From a virus, in the IMG/VR virus record IMGVR_UViG_3300028802_000011, positions 1-64,000 of that record: a stretch of DNA of 64,000 bases; one strand, 5' to 3'. Of the stretch, positions 16,700 through 24,905 are shown in pieces. Position numbers and translations under genes: made by a program. Positions within the stretch are counted from its first letter, which is position 1; every line of letters begins with the position of its first letter. The notes under the pieces are model-generated. The model did no database searches. It was not told the origin of the DNA and saw only the letters and a program-made list of their open reading frames with translations.

Positions 16700-18334
16700 A
16701 TGTTCGACCCTGTCTTTCCTGAAGATGTCAAGGTCTGGGCGGATCTTGGATCCGGTTTTGTCCAGATCCCTGATGTAGATCTCAGTTCGCCGATAAGTAT
16801 TCAACGAGGGAACCAAGGAACATCTCTTGTTGACATCATGGCAACTACAGGGTCAGCCTCTTTTGACCTTGACAATAGTACTGACAATAGCGCCGGCCTG
16901 CTCGGACTATACTCGATCAACAATATCAACACCCTCCCGGGATGGCATCCAGGAATCCCGATTAAGCTCACTGTCAGATTCTTGGCGGTTGACGAGCCCA
17001 TCTTTTTCGGCAAGATGGTTTCGGCTGAGCCGCAGTCAGGAAAATATGGGAACCGGAAGGTCACTGTCAACTGCGTTGACTGGATGGAAGAAGCGGCGAC
17101 AGCGAAGGCATCGGGAATCCCGGTCCAAATCAACAAGAGGTCGGACGAGATCTTTGCGCTCCTTCTTGAAGTCATCGAGCGGCAGCCGGTAGCAACACAG
17201 ATCGGCATCGGCGCCGATACTTACCCGTACGCTCTTGATAATGCGCTTGACGGTGACATCAACGTGATGTCTGAGTGGCAGCGGCTGCTCGACTCCGAAC
17301 GGGGATACGCTTTCGTGAAGAGGAACGGAACCCTGGTATACCAGGGCCGGCATCGTCGCACGAATCTGTTCTCTCTTTCGGCCACAATAACAGACGAAGA
17401 CATCATGAACGTTGACACTTCTCGGGGGATCGAGGAGGTCTATAACAAGGCACAGGTACAATCTCATCCGCGGCGTGTTGACGCACTCGCAACGTCCATC
17501 TTGTTCAGCCTGGCGTCAAAGCCGCGTATCGAGAGGAACACCTCCTCGAACTTTAACGCTCCGTATCGGGATCCTTCCGCGCGTGCTACGCGCGCGGGCG
17601 GTCTCAACATGGTCACGCCAGTCATCACGACGGACTACACTTTCAACTCTCTAGAAGATGGAAGTGGCACAGACCTCACGCATCAACTTGATGTTACGAT
17701 CCCGAATGGATTCGGAGGTAACAGTGCAGACGTTCTAGTCTTTAACAACGGTCCTCAAGACGGATTCCTGACGAAGCTTCAACTTCGTGGGCGCGGTGTC
17801 TACGACTACGAGACGGTTCTGTCCGAAGCCGAGAGCATGGCTTCGCGAGTGAAGTATGGCCTGCGTGAGTTCACGTTGGATCAACCTTACCAGAGTGATC
17901 CGCTTGTCTCCGAGGACACTGCGCATTTCATCGTTGCGCAAACTAAGCACCTCATCACTCAGGTTCGTGGAGTTTCGTTCATCGGAAACAGGGAAGAGCG
18001 CCTCATGCGCTATGCCCTGCAAGTCGACATCGGTGACCGGGTCCATGTTGAAGAGACAATGGTTGGCACTGTACCTGTCACTCCTGTCGATGAACCTCAA
18101 GCTGTGAGTGCTCTCGAGTTCTTTGTCAACGCGGTGACGTTGACAATTGTCGAAGGCCCGATGGTCTACTGTACTTGGGGACTGGTGCCGGCCGATCCAT
18201 TCAACTACTGGATCTTGGAGCGCACTGGATTCACCGAACTGGACTTTACGACGAGGTTGGCCTATGGCTCCTTCGTCGCCGGCTGGGTCCTTGATGAGAG
18301 TGAGCTTGGAAGTGGAACGCGGGTCAACCCGTAA
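16700..18334 (+). CDS. Tail tip / distal tail protein
   Basis: 544 residues following the tape measure gene by one base, where distal tail or tail-associated (gpK/gp37-like) proteins lie. The N-terminal ~130 residues have a beta-sandwich look (VDLSSPISIQRGNQG, SASFDLDNSTDNS), and the middle has the VNCVDWMEEAATAKASG and EWQRLLDSERGYAFVKRNG segments that I associate with tail-tip hub proteins. The C-terminus is beta-rich and ends in a Tyr/Trp-bearing domain. No enzymatic motif. Likely connects the tube to the appendage proteins encoded next. Confidence 0.7.
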   Translation: MFDPVFPEDVKVWADLGSGFVQIPDVDLSSPISIQRGNQGTSLVDIMATTGSASFDLDNSTDNSAGLLGLYSINNINTLPGWHPGIPIKLTVRFLAVDEPIFFGKMVSAEPQSGKYGNRKVTVNCVDWMEEAATAKASGIPVQINKRSDEIFALLLEVIERQPVATQIGIGADTYPYALDNALDGDINVMSEWQRLLDSERGYAFVKRNGTLVYQGRHRRTNLFSLSATITDEDIMNVDTSRGIEEVYNKAQVQSHPRRVDALATSILFSLASKPRIERNTSSNFNAPYRDPSARATRAGGLNMVTPVITTDYTFNSLEDGSGTDLTHQLDVTIPNGFGGNSADVLVFNNGPQDGFLTKLQLRGRGVYDYETVLSEAESMASRVKYGLREFTLDQPYQSDPLVSEDTAHFIVAQTKHLITQVRGVSFIGNREERLMRYALQVDIGDRVHVEETMVGTVPVTPVDEPQAVSALEFFVNAVTLTIVEGPMVYCTWGLVPADPFNYWILERTGFTELDFTTRLAYGSFVAGWVLDESELGSGTRVNP

Positions 18335-18346
18335 GGAGATGTACTG

Positions 18347-18634
18347 ATGGCCTGGACTACTCCACGAACGTGGCTGGCAGGTGAGCTCGTCAAGGAAGGC
18401 GATCTCAACGCACAGATCCGTGACAACCAAACTATCTTGAAGACGCCCATCACTGATGCTGGAAAGATCGTGGCGTTGAGCTCGACCTACTTGGCAGATC
18501 TCAGTGGTTCGAACTTGACCGGCGTCGCGAAGCTTGCGGCGGCGAACACGCATACCGCAGGTGTGAACACCTTCAACGGAGGCGCTGGCGTCCGCGTGAT
18601 CCTTCCTGTAGGTGCGGATAAGTGGGCGACCTAA
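18347..18634 (+). CDS. Tail appendage protein, MAWTTPRTW paralogue 1 (short)
   Basis: 95 residues. Starts with MAWTTPRTWLAGELVKEGD, then an IRDNQTIL segment, a motif shared with the next gene and with the gene at 23441; this N-terminal module is widespread in phage tail proteins and probably attaches an appendage. The second half (NTHTAGVNTFNGGAGVRVIL) is also conserved in the next gene, so this copy looks like that protein cut short before its C-terminal domain. GGAGAT ribosome site. It ends exactly where the next ATG begins. Confidence 0.7.
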   Translation: MAWTTPRTWLAGELVKEGDLNAQIRDNQTILKTPITDAGKIVALSSTYLADLSGSNLTGVAKLAAANTHTAGVNTFNGGAGVRVILPVGADKWAT

Positions 18635-19606
18635 ATGGCTTGGACCACTCCTAGAACGTGGGTCGACGGGGAAATCGTAACTGCCGCGATGATGAATGCA
18701 CACATTCGCGACAACTACGGTATCCTCAAACTACCTATCAACGACGACGGCCGGTTCCTTGGGCTGAGCTCTGCCACTCTTGCTGACTTGGACGGCACGA
18801 ACCTCACCGGTCTGGTAAAGCCCGGCTCCTCGAACTCTCACACTGCCGGTGTCAATGACTTCAACGGAGGAAGTGCCACCAGATTCGTTCTGCCAGTTGG
18901 CACAGACAAGTTCGACGGTACTGGTGGGAACAAAACGGCTGGCTCTAAGTGGGTAGAAGGTGACTACCTACATCACGTAGCTAGCAATCAGAACGAGTGG
19001 CGCTATCCTGGCGTTTTCGTTAGCACTCCCGGGGGAGCTGTCATTGGAAGTTACTGGATCGAATCCAACGAAGAGCATTACATAGACGCTGACGGTGACG
19101 AGCGCAAGATTACTGGCACTGCGACGGGGATGCACAACGACGTCCTTGCGCGCGCTGGTAGTGTGTGGGTCGAAACTTATCAGCACTTCGTTGGATCTGC
19201 AGGAGTTCAAGAGTACCAGAGTCACGATGATCTTCATGGGGATTCTGCACCGAGTCACAACGATGCACATTCCGACGGTCATGATGATACTCACGGCGAT
19301 GGTGGTGCAGGCCACGATGACTCCCACTCTGATGGGCACGATGACAATCATGGTGACACTCACGACGATGTTGCTCATGACGACTTCCATCAGGATCACG
19401 ACGACGAAGTAATCCATGATGACAATCACACTGACACACATGACGACGATCACAGTGACACTCACGACGATAACCACGGTGACAGTCATGGGGACTCCGT
19501 GGATCACGACGACGCGCACAACGATGACCACAGTGACAGTCACGGCGACGGGATTGTAGGACACATTGACACGCACGGCGACGCTCCTGAAAGTATTGGC
19601 ACATGA
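18635..19606 (+). CDS. Tail appendage protein with His/Asp-rich C-terminal tail; candidate modification substrate
   Basis: 323 residues in three parts: the MAWTTPRTW attachment module (1-90, parallel to the preceding gene), a middle domain (about 91-195) and a striking low-complexity tail (about 197-315) with roughly 27 His and 41 Asp, built from short words such as HDDxHGD, HSDGHDD and HDDNH. It ends in an ordinary DAPESIGT. The tail should bind divalent metal ions, like the HxH-type iron sites of some phage fibre tips, but over a far longer stretch. The stop overlaps the ATG of a radical SAM gene (ATGA), so the two are translationally coupled and the tail is the obvious candidate substrate. 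That substrate role is inference. Confidence 0.75.
   Translation: MAWTTPRTWVDGEIVTAAMMNAHIRDNYGILKLPINDDGRFLGLSSATLADLDGTNLTGLVKPGSSNSHTAGVNDFNGGSATRFVLPVGTDKFDGTGGNKTAGSKWVEGDYLHHVASNQNEWRYPGVFVSTPGGAVIGSYWIESNEEHYIDADGDERKITGTATGMHNDVLARAGSVWVETYQHFVGSAGVQEYQSHDDLHGDSAPSHNDAHSDGHDDTHGDGGAGHDDSHSDGHDDNHGDTHDDVAHDDFHQDHDDEVIHDDNHTDTHDDDHSDTHDDNHGDSHGDSVDHDDAHNDDHSDSHGDGIVGHIDTHGDAPESIGT
19223..19579 (+). repeat. His/Asp-rich degenerate coding repeat
   Basis: About 360 bp of imperfect repeats of codons for His, Asp, Gly, Ser, Thr and Asn (words such as CACGATGAC and CATGATGAC). The wobble bases vary between units, so the repeat is held at protein level rather than being a recent DNA slippage product. 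The complementary strand therefore shows long spurious open frames rich in Val and Met, which are not genes. Confidence 0.85.
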
Positions 19607-20832
19607 CATATGAATTGATGCCGTTGAACACACAGTGCAACATCAAGTGCGAGTACTGTTATCAGGAGGGCCTGCGCGAGAACGAGGAAGACAAGCCCTA
19701 CTCAATGGAGCGGATGCGGGAAGCTCTGCTGCGCCAGGGCCAGAAGTTTATGGTCTTCGGCGGTGAGCCTCTGCTAGTTCCCATCGGAGACCTCGAGGAG
19801 ATCTTCAAGTTGGGCCTCGAGAAGTATGGATCGAACGGCATACAAACTAACGGGTCGCTCATCACGGACGCACACATCGCTCTGTTCAAGAGATACAGTG
19901 TCTCGGTTGGAATCTCTCTTGACGGTCCTGGTGAGTTGAACGATGCGCGTCGCATCGGTGATCTGGAATCCACACGACGAACCACCGAACGCTCTGAAGC
20001 GAATCTTCTCCGCTGTATGGAAGAGAAGGTTTGCCGTGGAGTCATCGTCACCCTTCACAAGTTGAACGCCAGACCTGACCGGCTGCCTCGTCTGGTTGAG
20101 TGGATCAAGTTCCTGTGCGACAAAGGCATGACGAGCGTTCGCTTCCATGCGCTCGAGATCGACAGTGCAGTTGCAGAGATGCTCGCCCTCAGTGAAGACG
20201 ATGCAGTCGCAGCAATGTTGACACTGCGAGAACTGTGCATTGAAAAAGATCTCATCGTGCATGAGTTCGCCGACATCGCGGCTTTACTGAGAGGCCAGGA
20301 CAAAGGCGCATCCTGCATCTGGAACGGCTGCGATCCTTGGACGACTCCTGCAGTGAGCGCGCTTGATGGCCAGGGCGAACGAAAGAACTGCGGCCGCACA
20401 AACAAAGATGGCAAGAGCTGGATGAAGGCCTCCAGCCCTGGTCATATGAGACAGTTGATTCTATACAACACTCCTTACGAAGACGGCGGATGTAAGGGAT
20501 GCAGGTTCTTTGTGATGTGCAAGGGAAACTGTCCAGGCCACGGTATCGATGGCGACTGGCGCAGCCGGCCTCGTGACTGCCGTGTTTGGATGAGGCTCTT
20601 CGAAGAGACTGAAGCGACGATGCTTCGTCTTGGACAGAAGCCTGTGTCCAAATGGACGAACCTCGCGAAGCTCGAGGAGGTTATGCTCAAGGAGTGGGCG
20701 GCTGGACGTCAGCCGATAGTTGAGGACGGGATCGCCATTCTAAACGGCAAGAAACCAGCCTATTCGTCTGGGCCTGGCGGTCATATTGATTGGCACAAGG
20801 ATCACAACGACGCTTCAGGAGCAAATCAATGA
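19603..20832 (+). CDS. Radical SAM/SPASM peptide-modifying enzyme
   Basis: 409 residues. The radical SAM cluster motif is NTQCNIKCEYCY (Cys12, Cys16, Cys19, a CxxxCxxC), followed by FGGEPLL (GGEP, residues 53-56) and a GISLDGPGELND strand that is typical of anSME/SPASM enzymes. The C-terminal SPASM-type region carries CIWNGCDPW, NCGRTN, CKGCRFFVMCKGNCPG and RDCRVW, enough cysteines for two auxiliary [4Fe-4S] clusters. Enzymes of this layout modify ribosomally made peptides or proteins (C-C, C-S or C-O bonds, epimerisation). ATG overlaps the stop of the His/Asp-rich gene and its stop overlaps the next ATG. The substrate is not proven. Confidence 0.88.
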   Translation: MTYELMPLNTQCNIKCEYCYQEGLRENEEDKPYSMERMREALLRQGQKFMVFGGEPLLVPIGDLEEIFKLGLEKYGSNGIQTNGSLITDAHIALFKRYSVSVGISLDGPGELNDARRIGDLESTRRTTERSEANLLRCMEEKVCRGVIVTLHKLNARPDRLPRLVEWIKFLCDKGMTSVRFHALEIDSAVAEMLALSEDDAVAAMLTLRELCIEKDLIVHEFADIAALLRGQDKGASCIWNGCDPWTTPAVSALDGQGERKNCGRTNKDGKSWMKASSPGHMRQLILYNTPYEDGGCKGCRFFVMCKGNCPGHGIDGDWRSRPRDCRVWMRLFEETEATMLRLGQKPVSKWTNLAKLEEVMLKEWAAGRQPIVEDGIAILNGKKPAYSSGPGGHIDWHKDHNDASGANQ

Positions 20833-22145
20833 TTCCCGAATTCTTCCGTGGGCCGATCTGGGTATCCGGTGATGCACAGAAGGCCTGGGAGCCGAAGATC
20901 AAAACGGCCAGTGCTCTCTGGAACGTTCTCGAGCGCGCGAGCGTGGTTCATAACATTCGCCGCAGCGCTCTCCTGTCCATATCTGTTAGTGAACTACCAG
21001 ACCTCGTGAAGGACGTTGACAAGTGTGGACTTGAAGTGACAGTCCTGAACACTACTCACATGTCTGGTTCGTACGCGTCCAGTCAAGCAACGTCCGGGCC
21101 TCTTGGCCTGAGGGTCGCCCTTCACGGGCCAGGTGATGCGCACGACTGGGTCGAAGCGTTTCATTCCTCCGACAACGACGCCATCGGTCACCTCCTCGGA
21201 TTCCCATCTTGCTGCCGGGAGTTCTTCGAGGAGACTTGGGGGAAGGGAGCCAAGGACTCAACTCTGCAGATGGCCGGCAGCGACGGACCGAACGCGATCA
21301 ACATCATGCTGCGCTGGTTGAACGTTCGGCTGGTCCCGCATCTTCCGTGCTCCTTCGATTGTCGCAAGTCGTTGGACTTCGCCGCCGATATGGTGCAGCT
21401 TGCACACAGTCTTGATCTCATTGATCAAGTGGAAACTTCCCTGTCTCTGCTGGGCCTGCCGATGCAGTACAGCGCTCTTCACGGTGCGATGCAGTTGGTC
21501 ACACCTGTGTTCAAGTTCGCGGCATCAACGGACTACACTGCCAAGAAGATTACTAAGGAACGGAAAGGTAAGTTCACAGAGCTTACGCCGATCGTTCTTA
21601 GTGACGAGGAACTTGAGGCCAGAGTCAACGGGTTTACTTCAAAGGATGTAATGAATGATTGTCACGATCTCGTACTGGGTGGAGCGAGATGTGTGGAGAA
21701 CAGTGACCCTGTTCTGGACCTCGGCTGCGGTGACGGGACACTCGCGGGTATGGTTGCAGGCTACTCGGCTGTCCCCGTCTACGGAGTAGACCTCAGCGCT
21801 GATGCGATCCTCGCTGCGCACAAGAAGTTCCCCGGCGCGAAGGATAACTTCTGGGTTGACAAGTTCCAGTACGCATTTGACAGGAACGACGTGATGTATG
21901 GCATCACTCTGTTGATGCCAGGCAGGCTCGTTGAGATGAAGGACAGTAACAAGACCAAGCGGTTCTTGGATGTCCTGTTCGCGCGTTCCAAAGTCGTCAT
22001 CGCCTATGCGTACTCGGATTGGCTCAAGGATCAAAGCATCGAGGAGCTCTGCAAGAAAGCGGGGATCAGTCGCCCTCCGGACTTCGTCCTTCAAAACACT
22101 GCACCGAAGGCCGGCGTCGCGGTCTACAAGCGGAGGCAGGTATGA
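20829..22145 (+). CDS. DUF483-like domain fused to class I SAM methyltransferase
   Basis: 438 residues. The N-terminal ~230 residues contain HLLGFPSCCREFFEETW (Cys128-Cys129) and HLPCSFDCRKS (Cys174, Cys178), a cysteine pattern I associate with DUF483-type proteins. The C-terminal part has methyltransferase motif I VLDLGCGDGTLAGMV (about residues 295-309) and an acidic strand end VYGVDLSADAI (motif II). A methyltransferase acting on the same substrate as the radical SAM enzyme is the simplest reading. The start at 20829 gives an ATGA overlap; an earlier in-frame ATG is inside the upstream gene. I have not seen this fusion described. Confidence 0.7.
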   Translation: MIPEFFRGPIWVSGDAQKAWEPKIKTASALWNVLERASVVHNIRRSALLSISVSELPDLVKDVDKCGLEVTVLNTTHMSGSYASSQATSGPLGLRVALHGPGDAHDWVEAFHSSDNDAIGHLLGFPSCCREFFEETWGKGAKDSTLQMAGSDGPNAINIMLRWLNVRLVPHLPCSFDCRKSLDFAADMVQLAHSLDLIDQVETSLSLLGLPMQYSALHGAMQLVTPVFKFAASTDYTAKKITKERKGKFTELTPIVLSDEELEARVNGFTSKDVMNDCHDLVLGGARCVENSDPVLDLGCGDGTLAGMVAGYSAVPVYGVDLSADAILAAHKKFPGAKDNFWVDKFQYAFDRNDVMYGITLLMPGRLVEMKDSNKTKRFLDVLFARSKVVIAYAYSDWLKDQSIEELCKKAGISRPPDFVLQNTAPKAGVAVYKRRQV

Positions 22146-22927
22146 CGGAGTGGGCCAGGATCGCGAAGCCGCAGCCTGACGACTACGACACAGTCAAGCT
22201 CCTCGAGCAAGCATATCGTCGATGGGGATACGGAAGCATTTACTCCGGAGGTCCTCGCTTCTGTAAGTTCATGGAGTTGACAAACACAGACAAGACGAGC
22301 TCAGGTGAATTCGCTGCGATCAACGACCCACGACTAACTGCTGTCGAAGATATCATCCGAAGTTGGCAGCACTCTGACAGTCTTCGTCTGCTGGACTTCT
22401 TCAGCCCGATGAAGTTCGACAGACCAGTTGGAAGAGGATGCACGTCGGGGCACAGCAAGCCTTCAGAGAGAGGACGCATAGGATGCTACGTGACGATCGA
22501 TGATCCTACCGGCTGCGCTGAAGGGATTGTGCACGAGCTTGCACATCAGCGACTTCATTGCTTAGGGATGGATCTTGATAGTCACGATCGTACTCTAATC
22601 CTGAATGACAACGAACTGAAGTGGTTCAGTCCTATTCGGCGGGATTGCCTTCGCCCCATGACAGCGTTGATCCACGGGATCTATGCCTATACGTTCGTGT
22701 TGAGCATCGACCTCATTGCTTCAGACGGGATTGAGTACTTGAAAAACAATGTCCCGAAAGTACGTCGAGGTCTCGAAGAGATTAGCAAGGGAGTCGAAGT
22801 AACAGACGAAGGTGTCGAGTTCATGAAAGGCTTCCTGGAATGGGCCTATTCACTCGTTCATGAAGGCGAGGCTACTCTGTTGAATGCTGGTGTCGCCGAA
22901 GTTTACTGGGAGGGGTATCGTGGCTGA
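22142..22927 (+). CDS. Stand-alone HExxH putative peptide-modification protein
   Basis: 261 residues. The motif IVHELAHQRLHCLG (HELAH at residues 131-135) is followed by a WFSPIRRDCLRPMTALIHG and IYAY segment. This order (VHE-x-x-H, then a P-W/I-R-x-D-x-RP-x-x-x-L-x-HG-x-YA block) is the signature of the mod_HExxH family found in RiPP clusters, often fused to FxsB-type radical SAM/SPASM enzymes. Fused members of that group have been reported to be iron/2-oxoglutarate-dependent beta-hydroxylases. Here the domain is separate. It is not a typical metallopeptidase: the residues after HExxH fit the RiPP family. ATGA overlap upstream. Confidence 0.72.
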   Translation: MTEWARIAKPQPDDYDTVKLLEQAYRRWGYGSIYSGGPRFCKFMELTNTDKTSSGEFAAINDPRLTAVEDIIRSWQHSDSLRLLDFFSPMKFDRPVGRGCTSGHSKPSERGRIGCYVTIDDPTGCAEGIVHELAHQRLHCLGMDLDSHDRTLILNDNELKWFSPIRRDCLRPMTALIHGIYAYTFVLSIDLIASDGIEYLKNNVPKVRRGLEEISKGVEVTDEGVEFMKGFLEWAYSLVHEGEATLLNAGVAEVYWEGYRG

Positions 22928-23441
22928 AGAGCTGACGACTGGTGAATGGCCGTGGGTCGTGATGCACGGGGAACATCCTGCCTGGTACCAGCGCTCGTTG
23001 ATAGTTGGCGACTTCGCACCTGGCAGGATCCCGGCTTCTAATTACGCTGTCTCTCTTGATGGAGATATATTCGGCCCTGATGAGCGCCCGTTCTGTGGCA
23101 CTTGTCTTGCTGAACCTCTAACTGATGAGCTCGATGTGATGGAGCGCAGCACTGGCAACTCAAGCTTCTTGTCGCTCTACAGGAATCCTAATCATCGCCT
23201 GCCGTGGCCTCCTCCTACGAATCCCGCGACCTGCTGGTACTGCAACGACAACAGTGTTCGGGTGAAGAAGGAAGTGAAGATCGAGGACATCGCCAAAGCG
23301 GCGTTCGGGAAAGATCGCAAGACCAAGTCCAGAGCGAAGGTGCTCGTGTGTTCGAAGTGCTCGGACTTCGTTGACAAGCGCAGAGAACAGAAGGATCGCG
23401 TGAGGGATCCGAGAAACAATGACGACCGAGGAGGTAGATAG
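22920..23441 (+). CDS. Zinc-ribbon protein of the modification cassette
   Basis: 173 residues, GTG start with a GGGAGGGG ribosome site; a more distant ATG would lie inside the upstream gene. It has PFCGTCLAEPL, TCWYCNDNS and VLVCSKCSDFVD, three CxxC knuckles that could form zinc or iron-sulphur sites. An upstream segment (LYRNPNHRLPWPPPTNPATC) is Pro-rich and the C-terminus is highly charged. It sits between the HExxH gene and the third MAWTTPRTW appendage gene and shares single-base overlaps with both, so it probably belongs to the cassette, perhaps as a substrate-recognition or delivery subunit. Function unknown. Confidence 0.6.
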   Translation: MAEELTTGEWPWVVMHGEHPAWYQRSLIVGDFAPGRIPASNYAVSLDGDIFGPDERPFCGTCLAEPLTDELDVMERSTGNSSFLSLYRNPNHRLPWPPPTNPATCWYCNDNSVRVKKEVKIEDIAKAAFGKDRKTKSRAKVLVCSKCSDFVDKRREQKDRVRDPRNNDDRGGR

Positions 23442-23896
23442 TGGCCTGGACAACTCCTAGAACGTGGAGTGCCGGCGAGACCGTCACCGCCACGATCATG
23501 AACACCCACGTTCGCGATCAGTTCAACGCACTCGCGAACAAGGCTATCATCGTTTCAATTGGTAGTGCTGGCGGAGGTGTCATTCCTAACGGTCACAAGA
23601 TGTACGTCGAGATCCCTGTCAATCTCCGTGCGACAGGCTGGACAGTTGTGTCCGACGCTTCCGGCACTATTGTCTTTGACATCTACAAGGATTCTTACGC
23701 TAACTTCCCGCCGACAGTTGGGGACAGTATGACTGGTACGGAGAAGCCCACTCTCAGCGGCCAGCAGAAGAACCAGGATCTGACGCTGTCCTCGTGGAGC
23801 ACGGACATCCTCGCCGGTGATGTACTCGCCGTCGTCGTGTCGAACGTTGCAACAGTGCAGCAAGTGACACTGTCAATCAGGTGTGAGCCACTCTGA
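23441..23896 (+). CDS. Tail appendage protein, MAWTTPRTW paralogue 3
   Basis: 151 residues, GTG start overlapping the preceding TAG by one base, with GAGGTAG upstream. The N-terminal 25 residues (MAWTTPRTWSAGETVTATIM then NTHVRDQF) match the genes at 18347 and 18635. The rest is a beta-rich domain with no similarity to them, ending in VSNVATVQQVTLSIRCEPL. It probably displays a different module at the same attachment point. No His/Asp-rich region. Confidence 0.7.
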   Translation: MAWTTPRTWSAGETVTATIMNTHVRDQFNALANKAIIVSIGSAGGGVIPNGHKMYVEIPVNLRATGWTVVSDASGTIVFDIYKDSYANFPPTVGDSMTGTEKPTLSGQQKNQDLTLSSWSTDILAGDVLAVVVSNVATVQQVTLSIRCEPL

Positions 23897-24579
23897 TGCC
23901 GGTCCTCAATCTTCGGCCGGTGTCTGTTGGCACATACAACATGACCATCAGCACATTCGGAGCAGGTACGAAGTGGGAGGCAGTAGATCCTGGACCTGAT
24001 CCAATCGTCCACACGGACGGCTCTGGTATTGCTTGGGGTTCGGGCACCTCCGGCTTCATCGACTCGTTCAACCTGCAGGATCTTCCTGGGTCAGCTACTC
24101 AAGTTGACAGTGTCACCATGACAGCCAGAGTAGCAAACACTGATGTTTCTCCTACAACTTTAGTCGTGTTCACGAGACTGAGCGGAGTCAACAGTGGTAT
24201 TCAGAATATCTCCAAAGCTGCTGGATCTGGCCTGACTAACGAGACTAAGACTGCCGACAGACCGGGAGGCGGAACGTTCTCAGTGGCAGATGTCAACGGA
24301 CTAGAGATAGCAATCTACAACACTAGTGATCCTAGTGTGTCAGCGGTTATCTGCACGAGCTACTGGGCCACTGTTGAATACAAAGTCGCCGGCGGTGACT
24401 TCGCGTACTTGATCTTGTCAATGCTCCCAGGAATGATTGGCGCAGGATTGAGCATCCTGGACTTTACCAGAATGCTGTCAATGATAAGACGGCGACACTT
24501 GACAGTGTTCACTGTCAATGAAATTACTCAGGCGTTCGCAGAGCTCAAGGCGCACAAGTACAGGAGGATCTTCGCGTGA
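23896..24579 (+). CDS. Putative tail appendage protein with C-terminal hydrophobic segment
   Basis: 227 residues. Residues 1-165 are beta-rich and resemble phage fibre/adhesin modules (GTYNMTISTFGAGTKWEAVD near the start). Residues about 170-195 are hydrophobic (FAYLILSMLPGMIGAGLSIL) and are followed by a basic RRRH stretch, odd for a virion protein and suggesting membrane interaction or a chaperone-like tail. Starts at the last base of the previous stop. Family not recognised. Confidence 0.55.
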   Translation: MPVLNLRPVSVGTYNMTISTFGAGTKWEAVDPGPDPIVHTDGSGIAWGSGTSGFIDSFNLQDLPGSATQVDSVTMTARVANTDVSPTTLVVFTRLSGVNSGIQNISKAAGSGLTNETKTADRPGGGTFSVADVNGLEIAIYNTSDPSVSAVICTSYWATVEYKVAGGDFAYLILSMLPGMIGAGLSILDFTRMLSMIRRRHLTVFTVNEITQAFAELKAHKYRRIFA

Positions 24580-24905
24580 TTGTCCAGTTCGATACGAATG
24601 AAGCCTACGAGCACTTCCAGTTCTACTGGTATGCTGTGAAGACGGGCCTGTATAACGGAGGCCTGCGTTTTGCCGAGTGCCAGTCCCTCCTCGAGCTGAG
24701 GCTTCACGCGGTCAGCCGCGACAACGACCAGAAGGACGGCGGACGAGTTCTGCTCGAGGAGTGCTCGATGGAGTTCACGGACGAGGAGCGTGTCGTGCTC
24801 GCACGTCTACTGTCGACTGCACCTTGGAAGGATGATGCGATCAGAGCCGCGCAGGCAGCTCTTCGCTATCTCGGAGTCGAGGTCGAATTTAAGTTGACAG
24901 TTTAG
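24576..24905 (+). CDS. Hypothetical protein
   Basis: 109 residues, GTG start overlapping the upstream stop (GTGA). Mostly helical; aromatic N-terminus (YEHFQFYWYAVKTG), charged centre with DNDQKDGGR and EFTDEERVVLARLL. No known motif. Last gene of the late rightward unit before the opposing minus-strand gene, whose 3' end overlaps it by 4 nt. Confidence 0.5.
   Translation: MIVQFDTNEAYEHFQFYWYAVKTGLYNGGLRFAECQSLLELRLHAVSRDNDQKDGGRVLLEECSMEFTDEERVVLARLLSTAPWKDDAIRAAQAALRYLGVEVEFKLTV

Noticed and set aside
18968-19646. Long minus-strand frames rich in Val/Met or Arg/His
   Set aside because: They arise from the His/Asp codon repeat read on the opposite strand.
19603-20832. Anaerobic sulfatase-maturase function
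   Set aside because: The fold is similar, but no sulfatase gene or CxPxR substrate motif is present, and the neighbours point to a peptide-modification set.
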